Notes: a model not told the origin generated them from the sequence alone. Shown: positions 33,272 to 42,113, numbered from the stretch's first letter. The stretch is 64,000 nt of DNA from JBDHWG01 sp046328525 (GCA_046328525.1 JAXLWK010000003.1:124001-188000); one strand, 5' to 3'. Numbers and translations are program-made.

Positions 33272-33301
33272 CTGACAGGGTTAAGCCGTCCATATTATAG
33301 A
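33272..33301 (+). promoter_or_regulatory. Promoter for the secreted TP-rich protein
   Basis: CTGACA-18-TATAGA on the plus strand, predicting a start near 33308 and a leader of about 75 bases. It is divergent from the ligase/TPR promoter; the two -35 boxes are about 25 bases apart, leaving room for shared control. Confidence 0.45.
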
Positions 33302-33382
33302 GGGAGTTTTCGTCTCGTCCACCATGTAGCACGGAGCGCTGTGGGCGGCTCCGCCAGAGCAATCGTACACGGGGAGACACCA

Positions 33383-35665
33383 ATGACTGGAACGCGACGA
33401 TTCATACTGGTTGCCTGCCTGACGCTGGCAACCCTGCTGGCCGCCGGCGGCAGCCTCGCCGTCGCCGAGGCGGCAGCGCGCCGAACCGACGCCGCGCCGG
33501 CCACCACTCGCGCCAACGAGGGCGGCGCGTCGGCGGTGGCGGCAGCCGTGCCGCTGACCACGGCCACGCTCACGCCGACGCCGGCGCCCGCGCCGCGCAT
33601 CACGCGCTTCTACCTCAGCGCCCGGCCGGATGGCGCGGCGGCCACGACGTTCCCGGACGGAACGGGCGTCATCTACGTGAACTACGAGTACGAGTTCTAC
33701 GACGCCTATACGGTCACGGTTGAGCTGCAAGACGTGGACGGCGGCGTGTTCTTCCGCTCGGAACGCCGCGAGAAGAACAGCGGCGCGACGAAGTTCGCGG
33801 TCACGGCGCAGGACGCCTTCGACACTTACCACGCCCGGGCCGAGCACGACGCGGACGCCATGCAGGAGCAGATCGCCCTTGCCCTCGCCGCGCCGTCCCA
33901 GAGTATTCTGAACGAGTATGTCTACAGCGCCCTGGCGGCGGCGGGTGATCTCAGCGTCATCCTCCAGCAGGTCGAGCGCTACACCCCCCCGTCGGCCATC
34001 CCGTCGCTGGCTGACACCGTCGGAGCGCTCAACGATGCGCAGGCGCAGGGTGTCTCCGCCCTGAGTCCGGGCATCCCCCTGGCCCAGGCCCAGGCGCGCG
34101 TCCGCGCCATGAGCGCGGCGGTTACGCTCATGCGGCCGGCCCTGATGCGGACGCGGCAGTCGGGGAAGGACCCGTCGGCGAACAGCCTGCCGGGCACGGC
34201 GCAGGAACAGAACCTGGCGTCTATCCGCATCGGCCCGTACCCGGTGCAGAGCATAGACTGGACCGTTCTCAACCCGCCTGTCTACCAACACCTTGCCGCG
34301 CCACTGCGTACGGACCTGCCGGATCGGCGCAGCATTCTCGTGCTGACCAACCTGGATAACTCGGCAGCCCAGCTCCTCATCCGCTATTTCGCCGCCGGTA
34401 CGCAAACGCTGCTCGGCACGCAGTCGGTGACGCTGGCGCCGCGTGAGGCGACGACAATCGTCATGGGGCAGGGCAATGCCATGCCGCCGGGCGCGCAGGG
34501 CTATGCCCTCGTCACCGGCGACCGCCCCTTCGTTCTCGCGGTGCGCACCCAGACGTTGTCCACGCCGACGCCGACGCCGACCGGCGCTACAACGCCCCCC
34601 ACGGCCACGCCGACCGGGCCGACGCCGACACCATCGGCCACGATCTGCCCCCAGGCGACACCGGAGGGGTTTGCCGTCGAGCCTGTCACATCGCCCACGG
34701 ATCTGATGACGCAGACGGTGACGGTGCGGATTGGCAACGGCGATGCGGTGACGGTGACGACGCAGGCCGGGACGTTTGTGGCGACCGGCAATTTCGGCTA
34801 CACCAGCAACCCGGCGCGGGTGACGGTCGAGCTGGCGCCCAGCGAGACTAACTTCCTCACCGTCCAGGCACATGTGCGGCGCACCTCCAGCAGCGGCTGC
34901 CGCTACGGCGGCTACACGCTCTCGACGACCTCTGACCGGACCGGCGCGCCGTTGGTGATCGTCCAGCAGGGTGGCGCGACGGCAACCACGACGCCGACCT
35001 CTTCGCCGTCCTCGGAGACAACGACGCCCACCCCAACACCGACGGCGACGTTCACCCCCACGCGGACGCCGACATCCACGCCGACGCAGACACCGACCCT
35101 GACGCCGACGCCCACGCCCGTGACCGTCGCCCTCGTGCCGTCGTCCGACGCCGTCGGGTATGTCACGAGCATGTACAAGACGAGCAACATGCTCGGCCAG
35201 GGGGGCGTCTGGGCGGGCATGGATACGCGCCCCGCCTCGCCCATCATTCTTGACGGCGCGATGCAGTTCGACCTGGGCGCCTTGCCGGCAGACGCCAGGA
35301 TCACCTCGGCGCAGGTGTCGCTCATGGGCATGAGCCGCGTCTACTTCGACCCGGGGACGGGGGGGACCTGGCGGCTAAGTCTGCTCGACAGCAGTGTGGA
35401 CATGAACTGGACGCAGCTCAACTACTACCAGATTCACAACGCGGGCGTCAAGGCGATGTCGCCGACGGCGCTGACCGGCGCGGACCTGGTGGTCGGCGAC
35501 GCGAACACCTTCGATGTGACGAACGCGGCGCCGGCGCTGCAAGAACGCCTGCGCACCACGCGCCGCGCATCCTTCCGCATCAGTCTCGACTCGTCCTACG
35601 GCATTGGCCGCACAATTTTCGGCTGGACGGCGCAGCCTGTGCTGAGGATCACCTACACGCGCTGA
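33383..35665 (+). CDS. Large secreted protein with TP-rich linkers and a DNRLRE-like C-terminal domain
   Basis: A 760-aa exported protein. The ATG at 33383 has GGGGAG 6 bases upstream and opens a classic signal peptide (MTGTRRFILVACLTLATLLA, cleavage expected near 26-35). No lipobox is seen. Layout: residues about 60-380 helical/mixed domain of unknown family, TPTPTPTG-type linker (about 393-420), a beta-rich domain (about 430-530), a second long Thr-Pro linker (about 533-582) and a C-terminal beta domain (about 583-760) whose MQFDLGALPADARITSAQVS resembles DNRLRE/fibre-type domains. TP linkers are common in Chloroflexota surface proteins. Function is unknown; a cell-surface or sheath role is inference. 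Confidence 0.8.
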   Translation: MTGTRRFILVACLTLATLLAAGGSLAVAEAAARRTDAAPATTRANEGGASAVAAAVPLTTATLTPTPAPAPRITRFYLSARPDGAAATTFPDGTGVIYVNYEYEFYDAYTVTVELQDVDGGVFFRSERREKNSGATKFAVTAQDAFDTYHARAEHDADAMQEQIALALAAPSQSILNEYVYSALAAAGDLSVILQQVERYTPPSAIPSLADTVGALNDAQAQGVSALSPGIPLAQAQARVRAMSAAVTLMRPALMRTRQSGKDPSANSLPGTAQEQNLASIRIGPYPVQSIDWTVLNPPVYQHLAAPLRTDLPDRRSILVLTNLDNSAAQLLIRYFAAGTQTLLGTQSVTLAPREATTIVMGQGNAMPPGAQGYALVTGDRPFVLAVRTQTLSTPTPTPTGATTPPTATPTGPTPTPSATICPQATPEGFAVEPVTSPTDLMTQTVTVRIGNGDAVTVTTQAGTFVATGNFGYTSNPARVTVELAPSETNFLTVQAHVRRTSSSGCRYGGYTLSTTSDRTGAPLVIVQQGGATATTTPTSSPSSETTTPTPTPTATFTPTRTPTSTPTQTPTLTPTPTPVTVALVPSSDAVGYVTSMYKTSNMLGQGGVWAGMDTRPASPIILDGAMQFDLGALPADARITSAQVSLMGMSRVYFDPGTGGTWRLSLLDSSVDMNWTQLNYYQIHNAGVKAMSPTALTGADLVVGDANTFDVTNAAPALQERLRTTRRASFRISLDSSYGIGRTIFGWTAQPVLRITYTR

Positions 35666-35721
35666 CGCTGGTTCGACGAAACCCGCAGGCCCCGGTCGGT
35701 TATCCACGCAATGCGCGTGTC

Positions 35722-35777
35722 GTAGTGACGACTTCAGTCGTTCTGCGACCGTAAGAGCGACTGGAAGTCGCTACTAC
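35722..35777. repeat. Palindromic dispersed repeat, copy A
   Basis: A 56-bp element starting GTAGTGACGACTTCAGTCG and ending in GACTGGAAGTCGCTACTAC; the ends are imperfect reverse complements and each arm has its own CGACT..AGTCG palindrome. It shares its sequence with copies at 42114, 44160 and 53435. It lies 56 bases after the secreted-protein stop. Confidence 0.85.
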
Positions 35778-35832
35778 ATGTCTCGCATCGCCCGGGTCAG
35801 CACGCGGGTTTCACCCTGGGATCCATTTAGAG

Positions 35833-35864
35833 CGAGGGGGCCAGATGATCGTCTGGCCCCCTCG
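35833..35864 (-). terminator. Strong hairpin at the end of the sugar ABC operon
   Basis: CGAGGGGGCCAGA and TCTGGCCCCCTCG form a perfect 13-bp stem with a 6-base loop, 35 bases past the stop of the permease gene at 35900. The run after the stem on the minus strand is only mildly T-rich (CTCTAAATGG), so it is either a weak intrinsic terminator or a 3'-end stabiliser. It could also stop rightward transcription from the secreted-protein gene. Confidence 0.6.
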
Positions 35865-35899
35865 TGTGTTCGTGCGCGACGGAATGTGGTGTGGGCGAA

Positions 35900-36775
35900 T
35901 CAGCCCTTGACACCGCCGCTGGTGAGGCCGCCGACCATGTAGCGCTGTAACCCGAAGAACACCAGGACAATCGGGATAGAGACAATGACGCTCATCGCGG
36001 CGAACTCCGACCACGGCGTGTTCGAGGAATACTGACCCTGCATGCCGTAGAGCGCCATCGCCAGGGTGAACCATTGCGGGTCGGAGATGAATTGCCAGGA
36101 GAGGACGAACTCCGTCCAGCCGGCCATGAAGCCGAACAGCGCCGTCACGGCCAGGCCGGGCAGGGCCAGGGGCAGCATGATGCGGAAGAACGTCTGGTTC
36201 AGCGTCGCGCCGTCTACCGCCGCTGCCTCCTCAATGTCCCTGGGGATCGTATCTACGAAGCCCTTCATGTTCCAGATGGCGAAGGGTAACGCGCCGGACA
36301 CCATGGCGACCCCGACGCCGAAAATGGAGTTGCGGAGCTGCGGCCCCAGTAGGATGTTGAGCATGACGAACAGGGCGGCGACCGTCGCCACGCTTGGCAG
36401 CATCAGCACCAGGACGAAGAACAGCATGCCGGGCTGGCGGCCGGGGAACCTGAAGCGCGAGAACGCATAGGCGGCCGTCGTGCCGACGAGCACCGTCAGG
36501 ATGGAGACGCCGACGGCCAGGATGGTGCTATTCGTCGCCAGGCGGGTGAAACTGACCGGGTTGGGCGTCGGCTGCTGGAATACTTTGATATACGCATCGA
36601 AGGAGATGCTCGGCGGGAAGAGGGTCGTCGGCCGCGCGATGTTGCGCGGGTCCAGGGACATGCCGATGATCCACAGCACCGGGAAGATGACGAACATCAG
36701 GATGATCAGCGCCAGGACCTGCGAGAAGATCTGGTTTGTCAGCTTCATCGGCTTTTCAGCTTCTTTGACAGCCAT
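35900..36775 (-). CDS. Carbohydrate ABC transporter permease (MalG-like)
   Basis: A 291-aa inner-membrane permease of the MalG type with six membrane helices. The EAA loop that docks the ATPase is DTIPRDIEEAAAVDGATLNQTFFRIMLPLALPG (about 175-207), with the expected EAA...G spacing. A strong AGGAGG lies 6 bases upstream of the ATG. The gene is 9 bases downstream of the MalF-like gene. The operon lacks an ATP-binding subunit, which is usual for sugar importers that share a common MsmX/MsiK-type ATPase. Confidence 0.92.
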   Translation of the reverse strand: MAVKEAEKPMKLTNQIFSQVLALIILMFVIFPVLWIIGMSLDPRNIARPTTLFPPSISFDAYIKVFQQPTPNPVSFTRLATNSTILAVGVSILTVLVGTTAAYAFSRFRFPGRQPGMLFFVLVLMLPSVATVAALFVMLNILLGPQLRNSIFGVGVAMVSGALPFAIWNMKGFVDTIPRDIEEAAAVDGATLNQTFFRIMLPLALPGLAVTALFGFMAGWTEFVLSWQFISDPQWFTLAMALYGMQGQYSSNTPWSEFAAMSVIVSIPIVLVFFGLQRYMVGGLTSGGVKG

Positions 36776-36784
36776 GATATCCTC

Positions 36785-38101
36785 CTATTCGCTGATCGCC
36801 TCAGTGGCGCGGGAGTAGCGGTTGGTAATGAGGGTGATGATCGCCAGCACGACGAACACGATGTAGGCGAACGACGCCGCCATGCCATACGGCCGGGCGC
36901 TGCCCACGCCGGGGATGTTGACCGTCGTCTCGTTGACGAGGCGGTAGGCCTGGGTCACGAGAATCTCGGTCTGGTGAAGTGGGCCGCCGTTGGAGACGAA
37001 GTAGATGACGTTGAAGGCGTTGAACGTCCAGGTCATGCCGATGATGATGGCCGGGATCATCGCCGGGCGGAGCAGCGGCACCGTAACGGCCCAGAACTTG
37101 TCCCACCAGTTCGCGCCGTCCACCGCCGCCGCCTCGTACAGGTCGGAGGGGATGCTGGCGAGGCCGCCCGTGGCGATCGCCATCATGAACGGCCAGCCGA
37201 GCCAGATGTTGGTGATGAGCACGGCGTAGAACGACAGCGGGAACAGCGTGCCGAAGCCATACGTCGTCGTCACATTGGACACCGAGCGGGGAGCCGTGAT
37301 GACCGGCAGAACAAACATGAACAGAACTTCGAGCAGGATGAACCAGACGATCAGGAACTTCCACCAGCGCGCCCGCACCCAGGCGAAGAAGAAGGGGACG
37401 ATCAGCAACAGGAGGAACACGAACATCCAGAAGTAGGCGTCCACGCCCTCGGAGACGCGCACGAAGGGCGGTATCCACGGGAAGGGTGGGTCAATCTGGA
37501 GCAGCCAGCGCACCGGCGGAATGCCGAAATAGCCGAGCACCAGGTTGATGGCGCCGGTCTGGTCGTCGAACATGTTGCGCCAGATCATGCCGGAGACGAG
37601 GGCAGGCATGGCCCAGGGGATGACATACAGGGAGCGGTAGAAGCCTCGGAACTTGAAGCCCTTCTGGTTCAGCATGATGGCGATGACGACGCCGAGGCTG
37701 ACGTGGAAGACCAGGTTGACGGCGGTCCACACCATGTTGAACAGCAGGATGCGCCAGAAGTCGAAACCGCTCAGGACGCTGCCCAACCCGCCGGTGAGGA
37801 TGTCAACGTAGTTCCGCAGGCCGATCATCGTGGGCGAGTTGTAGTCCTCGGCCGTCGCGCCGCCTGTGAAAGCGCCCACCATCTGCATAATGAGGCTATC
37901 GGTACGGAGATTGATATTGCTATAGTTGGTGAAGGACATCCAGAACTGATAGATCAAGGGGAAAACGGTGATGATCAGCATGATGATGGCGGCCGGCAGA
38001 ATGTACAGATAGGCCGTGCTCATCATCCGCCGCGAGCGCTCCTGGGCAAGCTTGTTAGGCTGAGCGGATGCCCCTGGACGCGGTAGCGTGCCTGATGCCA
38101 T
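36785..38101 (-). CDS. Carbohydrate ABC transporter permease (MalF-like)
   Basis: A 438-aa permease with an N-terminal cytoplasmic tail, a first helix (YLYILPAAIIMLIITVFPLIY) and a MalF-type transmembrane domain. The EAA loop is DLYEAAAVDGANWWDKFWAVTVPLLRP (about 335-361). ATG at 38101 is chosen for its AGGAG site 8 bases upstream; in-frame codons further up lie in the hairpin-containing spacer. It is longer than simple permeases because of extra helices between about 230 and 290, resembling MalF. Confidence 0.9.
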   Translation of the reverse strand: MASGTLPRPGASAQPNKLAQERSRRMMSTAYLYILPAAIIMLIITVFPLIYQFWMSFTNYSNINLRTDSLIMQMVGAFTGGATAEDYNSPTMIGLRNYVDILTGGLGSVLSGFDFWRILLFNMVWTAVNLVFHVSLGVVIAIMLNQKGFKFRGFYRSLYVIPWAMPALVSGMIWRNMFDDQTGAINLVLGYFGIPPVRWLLQIDPPFPWIPPFVRVSEGVDAYFWMFVFLLLLIVPFFFAWVRARWWKFLIVWFILLEVLFMFVLPVITAPRSVSNVTTTYGFGTLFPLSFYAVLITNIWLGWPFMMAIATGGLASIPSDLYEAAAVDGANWWDKFWAVTVPLLRPAMIPAIIIGMTWTFNAFNVIYFVSNGGPLHQTEILVTQAYRLVNETTVNIPGVGSARPYGMAASFAYIVFVVLAIITLITNRYSRATEAISE

Positions 38102-38205
38102 GTCCAACGCTCCTTGTAGGGACGATCGCCGTGATCGTCGTGACGGGTCAGGCGAGGGCAAAAGGGGCCTGGGGAACGGGTCCGACGTGTTCCTCAGGTA
38201 TAGGA

Positions 38206-38234
38206 GGGCGGCGGCAGGATTGAGGCCGCCGCCC
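38206..38234 (-). promoter_or_regulatory. Intercistronic hairpin after the sugar-binding lipoprotein gene
   Basis: GGGCGGCGGC and GCCGCCGCCC form a perfect 10-bp stem with a 9-base loop, 17 bases past the lipoprotein stop and before the permeases. No T-run follows. A second small GACGATC/GATCGTC stem lies nearer the permease start. Such stems often hold transcript levels of the binding protein above those of the permeases; this role is inferred. Confidence 0.5.
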
Positions 38235-38251
38235 CCATGTCCGGACTACCG

Positions 38252-39589
38252 TTACTTCTTGTTCGCCGCGTTGATCTGCGCGCACGCCGTCTTGACGGCT
38301 TCCTCGGGTGTCGCCTTGCCTTCCACGACCTTGGTGATCATGTCGGAGGCGGGGGTCCAAACGGCGCCCATCTCTGGCTCGTTGGGGAAGTAGGTCGTGC
38401 TCAGGGTCTGGGCGATGAACGCCTTGAGGATCGGGTCGCTGATGTTGACGTTCGGGTTCGACGGGATGTGTCCGATCTTGGCGAACGTCTCCTGCTGCGC
38501 CGGCTGGCTCAGGAAGTTCATGAAGCCCAGCGCCGTGTTCTTCGCGTCGCCCTTGGAGTTGGAGCTGAGGAAGAGGTTCTTCGTGCCGAGGAACGGCGCG
38601 AACTTGCCGTTGGCCGGCAGCATGACGATGGGAGCATTGACGCCGACCTTGGCCTGCGTCAGCGCCTTCTCGTAGTCGCCCGTCGCCCACGGTCCGTTGA
38701 ACACCATGCCGACGCGGCCGTCCTTGAAGGCGGCGTCGAGCTTGCCGCCGTCGGCGTCGGCGATGACCTTGGGGGTCTTGGAGGCGGTCTGGATCCACTT
38801 CAGCGCCTCAACCGCGCCCGTGCCCTGGTCGAGGATGCACTTGCCCTGGGCGTCGAAGAGCTTCGCGCCCTGCCCGAACAGGAAGCCGGCCGACTGGTAG
38901 AAGCCTGTGTTCAGGCCCATACCGACTTCAGTTGCCATCTTCAAGATGTCGTCCGAGTTCGTCGGCATCGTCTTGACTTTGTCGGTGTTGATGAACAGAG
39001 CCATCGCCTCGGTCGATTCGGGGAAGGCGTAGACCTTGCCCTGGAAGCTGTTAGCGGTGACGGCTTCCTTGCTGACGTTGTTGAGGCCGGCCGCGTCCTT
39101 CGAGTCGTCGAGGGAGCTAATCAGCTTCGCCTGGGCCAGCTCGCCGATCCAGTCCTTGGGGCCGATGAGGAGGTCAGGCCCGCCGCCTGTCGAGGCTTCG
39201 GTGGTGTACTTGTTCTTGAGCTGATCGAACGGAACGGTCAGAATCTCGATCTTCGCGCCGGAGTTCGCGCTCTCGAACTGCTTGGCGACGGCGGCCAGGG
39301 TCTCCGCCTCCGTGCCGGTCCAGCCGGACCACAGCTTGATGGGGACAGCCTTGAACGACGGCGCTGCGCCGCCGCTCGCTGCCTTGGGGGCATCGGTGGC
39401 CTTCGCCGCCGCAGCCGGCGCTGCCGTTGGCGCGGCGGCCTTGGGGGCATCGGTGGCCTTGGGGGCCGCGGCGGCCGGCGCCGTGGTGGGCGCGGCGGCC
39501 GGCGCCGACGAGGACCCAGCGCCGCCACAGGCGGCGACGAGAACGCCGATGACGAGAACGCTCAGAATCAGCAGGACTTTCTTACTCAT
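38252..39589 (-). CDS. Sugar ABC transporter substrate-binding lipoprotein
   Basis: A 445-aa extracellular solute-binding protein of the MalE type. ATG at 39589 opens a lipoprotein signal peptide with the lipobox VAAC (lipidated Cys21). It is followed by an Ala/Pro-rich tether of about 50 residues with the repeat KATDAPKAA. The mature domain shows PIKLWSGWTGTEAETLAAVAKQFE, GPDLLIGPKDWIGELAQAKLI and GRVGMVFNGPWATGDYEKAL, all typical of family 1 solute-binding proteins. It delivers an oligosaccharide to the two permeases downstream. The actual sugar cannot be read. Confidence 0.93.
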   Translation of the reverse strand: MSKKVLLILSVLVIGVLVAACGGAGSSSAPAAAPTTAPAAAAPKATDAPKAAAPTAAPAAAAKATDAPKAASGGAAPSFKAVPIKLWSGWTGTEAETLAAVAKQFESANSGAKIEILTVPFDQLKNKYTTEASTGGGPDLLIGPKDWIGELAQAKLISSLDDSKDAAGLNNVSKEAVTANSFQGKVYAFPESTEAMALFINTDKVKTMPTNSDDILKMATEVGMGLNTGFYQSAGFLFGQGAKLFDAQGKCILDQGTGAVEALKWIQTASKTPKVIADADGGKLDAAFKDGRVGMVFNGPWATGDYEKALTQAKVGVNAPIVMLPANGKFAPFLGTKNLFLSSNSKGDAKNTALGFMNFLSQPAQQETFAKIGHIPSNPNVNISDPILKAFIAQTLSTTYFPNEPEMGAVWTPASDMITKVVEGKATPEEAVKTACAQINAANKK

Positions 39590-39727
39590 AGATCGGTCTC
39601 CTCCATTGGATTGTTTGTCTAGATGCGCCTCAACAGCGAAGCACATGCACACGCGATGGAACGGTGAAGGCATCGAGGCCCGTGTGCTGCGACTTGTGTT
39701 GTGAGGGGGGCAGCACGCCACGGCGGT

Positions 39728-39756
39728 ATTATGCACCAAATCTAGCGACACGGCAA
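39728..39756 (-). promoter_or_regulatory. Promoter of the sugar ABC operon
   Basis: TTGCCG-17-CATAAT on the minus strand, about 140 bases upstream of the lipoprotein ATG. The leader of about 130 bases (39590-39720) has no gene and could hold control elements. Confidence 0.6.
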
Positions 39757-39767
39757 GTCAAATAGCG

Positions 39768-39798
39768 GTAGGGCGCCAGGCTATGCCTGACGCCCTAC
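39768..39798 (-). terminator. Hairpin after the DUF4126 gene
   Basis: GTAGGGCGCCAGGC and GCCTGACGCCCTAC pair at 13 of 14 positions around a TAT loop, 47 bases past the DUF4126 stop. On the minus strand no clear T-run follows, so termination is plausible but not certain. It sits just upstream of the sugar operon promoter. Confidence 0.5.
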
Positions 39799-39844
39799 GA
39801 GTACACGGGTCAACAAACTAACTGCAAACCGTTGTCATCGGCTC

Positions 39845-40423
39845 CTAAGCCGAGCTGGCCCGGGACGCCCTCCGCCGCCAACTGAAGATGATCCAGGCGA
39901 CGATGCCCAGCGCCGTGAGCAAGATCAGCGCGAACAGGAACGGCAGGAGGATCGCGCCGAAGGCCACGATCGTCGCCGTAATATCCTCGGCCGTACTGAC
40001 GACGGGGTTGCCCAGGCCCGCCGTGGAGGCGGTGACGATGGGGCGGAAGCTGGCCTTGGCGGCGTGGACGGTGCCTGTCGTGAGCAGGCCGGCGATGACG
40101 GCCAGCACCGGGCTCATGTCGTGCACTGCGCCAGTCGTGGCCGCGAACAGGATCGCGCCCGCCGCCGGACGGACGAACGTGCCGACCATGTCGTTCATGT
40201 GGTCCACGCCGGGAATCTTGTCGGCGAAGAATTCCAATGCGGACAGGATGATGAGCGCGCCAATCACCCACGGGCTGGACAGCACGTCGTAGGGCGGCGC
40301 CAACACGAGCCAGTCTGTGAAGCGGGCGACCAGGGCAACGATGAGCAATGGGATATAGGCGTTCAGGCCAGTCGCCGCCGACAACCCGAAGGCGGTGGCG
40401 ATGCTGGCGAGCGACTCGATCAT
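39845..40423 (-). CDS. DUF4126-family membrane protein
   Basis: A 192-aa protein with five or six membrane helices. The segments GLSAATGLNAYIPLLIVALVARF, EFFADKIPGVDHMNDMVGTFVRPAAGAILFAA and TVHAAKASFRPIVTASTAGLGNPVVSTAEDI match the conserved pattern of DUF4126 proteins (ADKIP, D..W/M, RP..GA, K...R...). The family has no established biochemical role. No operon partner is evident: the sugar operon lies downstream and the VOC gene upstream, both with their own signals. Confidence 0.85.
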   Translation of the reverse strand: MIESLASIATAFGLSAATGLNAYIPLLIVALVARFTDWLVLAPPYDVLSSPWVIGALIILSALEFFADKIPGVDHMNDMVGTFVRPAAGAILFAATTGAVHDMSPVLAVIAGLLTTGTVHAAKASFRPIVTASTAGLGNPVVSTAEDITATIVAFGAILLPFLFALILLTALGIVAWIIFSWRRRASRASSA

Positions 40424-40546
40424 GTCTCCTCCTCACGACATGTGATGCGGCGCCGCCGCCGAACAGACTGCGGGCCTACCTATGTATACGTGGACCGGCT
40501 TGCCAAAGTTCCAACCAGAGCAGCTTTCTACGCGATCCTCGCGCTC

Positions 40547-40993
40547 CTAAGCGCGTCGAACCGGTGCGCGCTCTTCGATGGGAAGTGACCAGGCGCCGTC
40601 CCTCTGGAAGAACTCCAGGAAGTTCCCGTCTGGATCGGCCACGTAGAGCTGGATGGGTCCGTCACCGCGCGGCATCGGCCCGCCGAGGATGGTTGCGCCC
40701 TGCTCGCGAAGGTAACGCTCGGTCGCCTGAATATCGTCGACTTCGAGGCCGAGGTGATGCACCATGCCGACCTTCGCGCCGGTGCCACCATCACCGAAGC
40801 CGGCGCGAGTCGTGGTGTCGGCTTCGCGGATGAGATGGATCTCGAACCCGTCACCGCGAAACCAGCAGCCGCCGAAGGTGAAATTGGCCGGGCGCGGTAT
40901 TTCTTCCAGGCCAAGCACTTCGCCGTAGAACCAGCGAGCCTTGTCCAGGTCGCTTACAATGAGTGCGCTGTGGTCGAGCTTCTGGATGTGCAT
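40547..40993 (-). CDS. VOC-superfamily protein (glyoxalase/dioxygenase fold)
   Basis: A 148-aa vicinal-oxygen-chelate protein made of paired beta-alpha-beta-beta-beta units. KLDHSALIVSDLDKARWFYGEVLGLEEIPRP supplies the first metal-binding His. VHHLGLEVDDI gives the second, and YVADPDGNFLEFFQ the conserved Glu. Members include glyoxalase I, fosfomycin-resistance proteins and ring-cleaving dioxygenases; residues alone do not fix the reaction. It is monocistronic and divergent from mdh. Confidence 0.85.
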   Translation of the reverse strand: MHIQKLDHSALIVSDLDKARWFYGEVLGLEEIPRPANFTFGGCWFRGDGFEIHLIREADTTTRAGFGDGGTGAKVGMVHHLGLEVDDIQATERYLREQGATILGGPMPRGDGPIQLYVADPDGNFLEFFQRDGAWSLPIEERAPVRRA

Positions 40994-41032
40994 AGGTAGG
41001 CTCCATTATCGTGAGACGCTTTGGTATCCCAA

Positions 41033-41038
41033 TTATAG
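41033..41038 (-). promoter_or_regulatory. -10 box for the VOC gene
   Basis: A perfect TATAAT on the minus strand 40 bases before the ATG. No clear -35 hexamer is visible. It lies back to back with the mdh promoter. Confidence 0.4.
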
Positions 41039-41047
41039 CCCAGGTGG

Positions 41048-41076
41048 TTGCCGACTCTGGCTGAGGGTGGTATAAT
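41048..41076 (+). promoter_or_regulatory. Promoter of mdh
   Basis: TTGCCG-17-TATAAT on the plus strand. Start is expected near 41083, giving a leader of about 58 bases that ends in a strong AAAGGAGG site 5 bases before the ATG. Confidence 0.72.
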
Positions 41077-41140
41077 CCCTCTGTCAAACATCTGCGCAAC
41101 CTCTCTTTTGAGGTACGTCCTTGTCCCAAAGGAGGGACAC

Positions 41141-42085
41141 ATGGCCCGCAACAAAATCACAATTATAGGCGCCGGCAACGTCGGCGCGAGCGCCGCGCTC
41201 TGGCTGGCGGGGATGAATATCGGCGATATTGTTCTCAAGGATATTCCCGCGACCGGGAACATGCCGGCCGGCAAGGCGCTCGACCTCCTGCAAGCCGGGC
41301 CGATCATGGGCTACGACGCCCGCATCACCGGCACAACGGAGTATGGCCCCACCGAAGGGTCAGATGTCATCATCTTCACGGGCGGCTTCCCGCGCAAGCC
41401 CGGCATGAGCCGCGAAGATCTCGTCGCCAAGAACGAAGAGGTCGTGGTTGGCGCGATTAACGAGATCAAGCAGTCGTCGCCCAATGCCATCGTCATCATG
41501 GTCACGAACCCGCTCGATACGATGGCGTATGTCGCGTACAAAACCAGCGGCTTCCCGCGCAACCGCGTCCTGGGCCAGGCCGGCGTTCTCGATAGCGCCC
41601 GCTTCCGCACCTTCATCGCCCAGGAACTGAATGTCTCCGTGGCGAGCGTCCAGGCGTTTACCATTGGTGGCCACGGCGACGAGATGGTACCCCTGGTCCG
41701 CTCGGCCAGCGTCGGCGGCGTTCCGCTCACCGAGCTGCTGTCGAAGGAGAGGATTGACGCGATTGTGGACCGCACGCGCAAGGGCGGCGGCGAGATCGTA
41801 CAGCTCCTCGGCACCAGCGCCTACTACGCGCCGGGCGCGGCGTGCGCCCTCATGGCCGAGGCGATCCTGAAGGATACCAAGCTCATCGTGCCGACGGCGG
41901 CCTATCTCGACGGCGAGTACGGCCTGAAGGACATGTACTTCGGCGTCATGTGCAAGCTGGGACGCGACGGCATCGAGGAAATCTACCAGCCGGAGCTGGA
42001 CGACGAGGAGAAGGCGGGCATCACCAAGTCGGTGGAGCTGATTCGCGGCACCATGAGCGCCCTGGTGCAGGTCAAGCCCGGCTGA
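41141..42085 (+). CDS. mdh: Malate dehydrogenase (LDH-like type)
   Basis: A 314-aa NAD-dependent dehydrogenase that interconverts malate and oxaloacetate in the TCA cycle. NAD-binding ITIIGAGNVGASAALWLAG (about 5-23); substrate loop GGFPRKPGMSREDLV with the malate-specific arginine (about 82-96); DSARFRTFIAQEL (about 151) and catalytic His in IGGHGDEMVPLVRSASVGG (about 175). The ATG at 41141 is fixed by an AAAGGAGG site. The PRKPGM loop favours malate over lactate dehydrogenase. Confidence 0.95.
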   Translation: MARNKITIIGAGNVGASAALWLAGMNIGDIVLKDIPATGNMPAGKALDLLQAGPIMGYDARITGTTEYGPTEGSDVIIFTGGFPRKPGMSREDLVAKNEEVVVGAINEIKQSSPNAIVIMVTNPLDTMAYVAYKTSGFPRNRVLGQAGVLDSARFRTFIAQELNVSVASVQAFTIGGHGDEMVPLVRSASVGGVPLTELLSKERIDAIVDRTRKGGGEIVQLLGTSAYYAPGAACALMAEAILKDTKLIVPTAAYLDGEYGLKDMYFGVMCKLGRDGIEEIYQPELDDEEKAGITKSVELIRGTMSALVQVKPG

Positions 42086-42113
42086 GGCGAGTGGTGTGTG
42101 AGTTTCGCGTTCC

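Noticed and set aside
35678..35812. 9-bp inverted repeat GAAACCCGC/GCGGGTTTC around palindromic copy A
   Set aside because: The arms are 117 bases apart with no supporting structure; chance in GC-rich DNA is likely.
41083..41140. Riboswitch in the mdh leader
   Set aside because: The leader is only about 58 bases and contains no recognisable aptamer or terminator.
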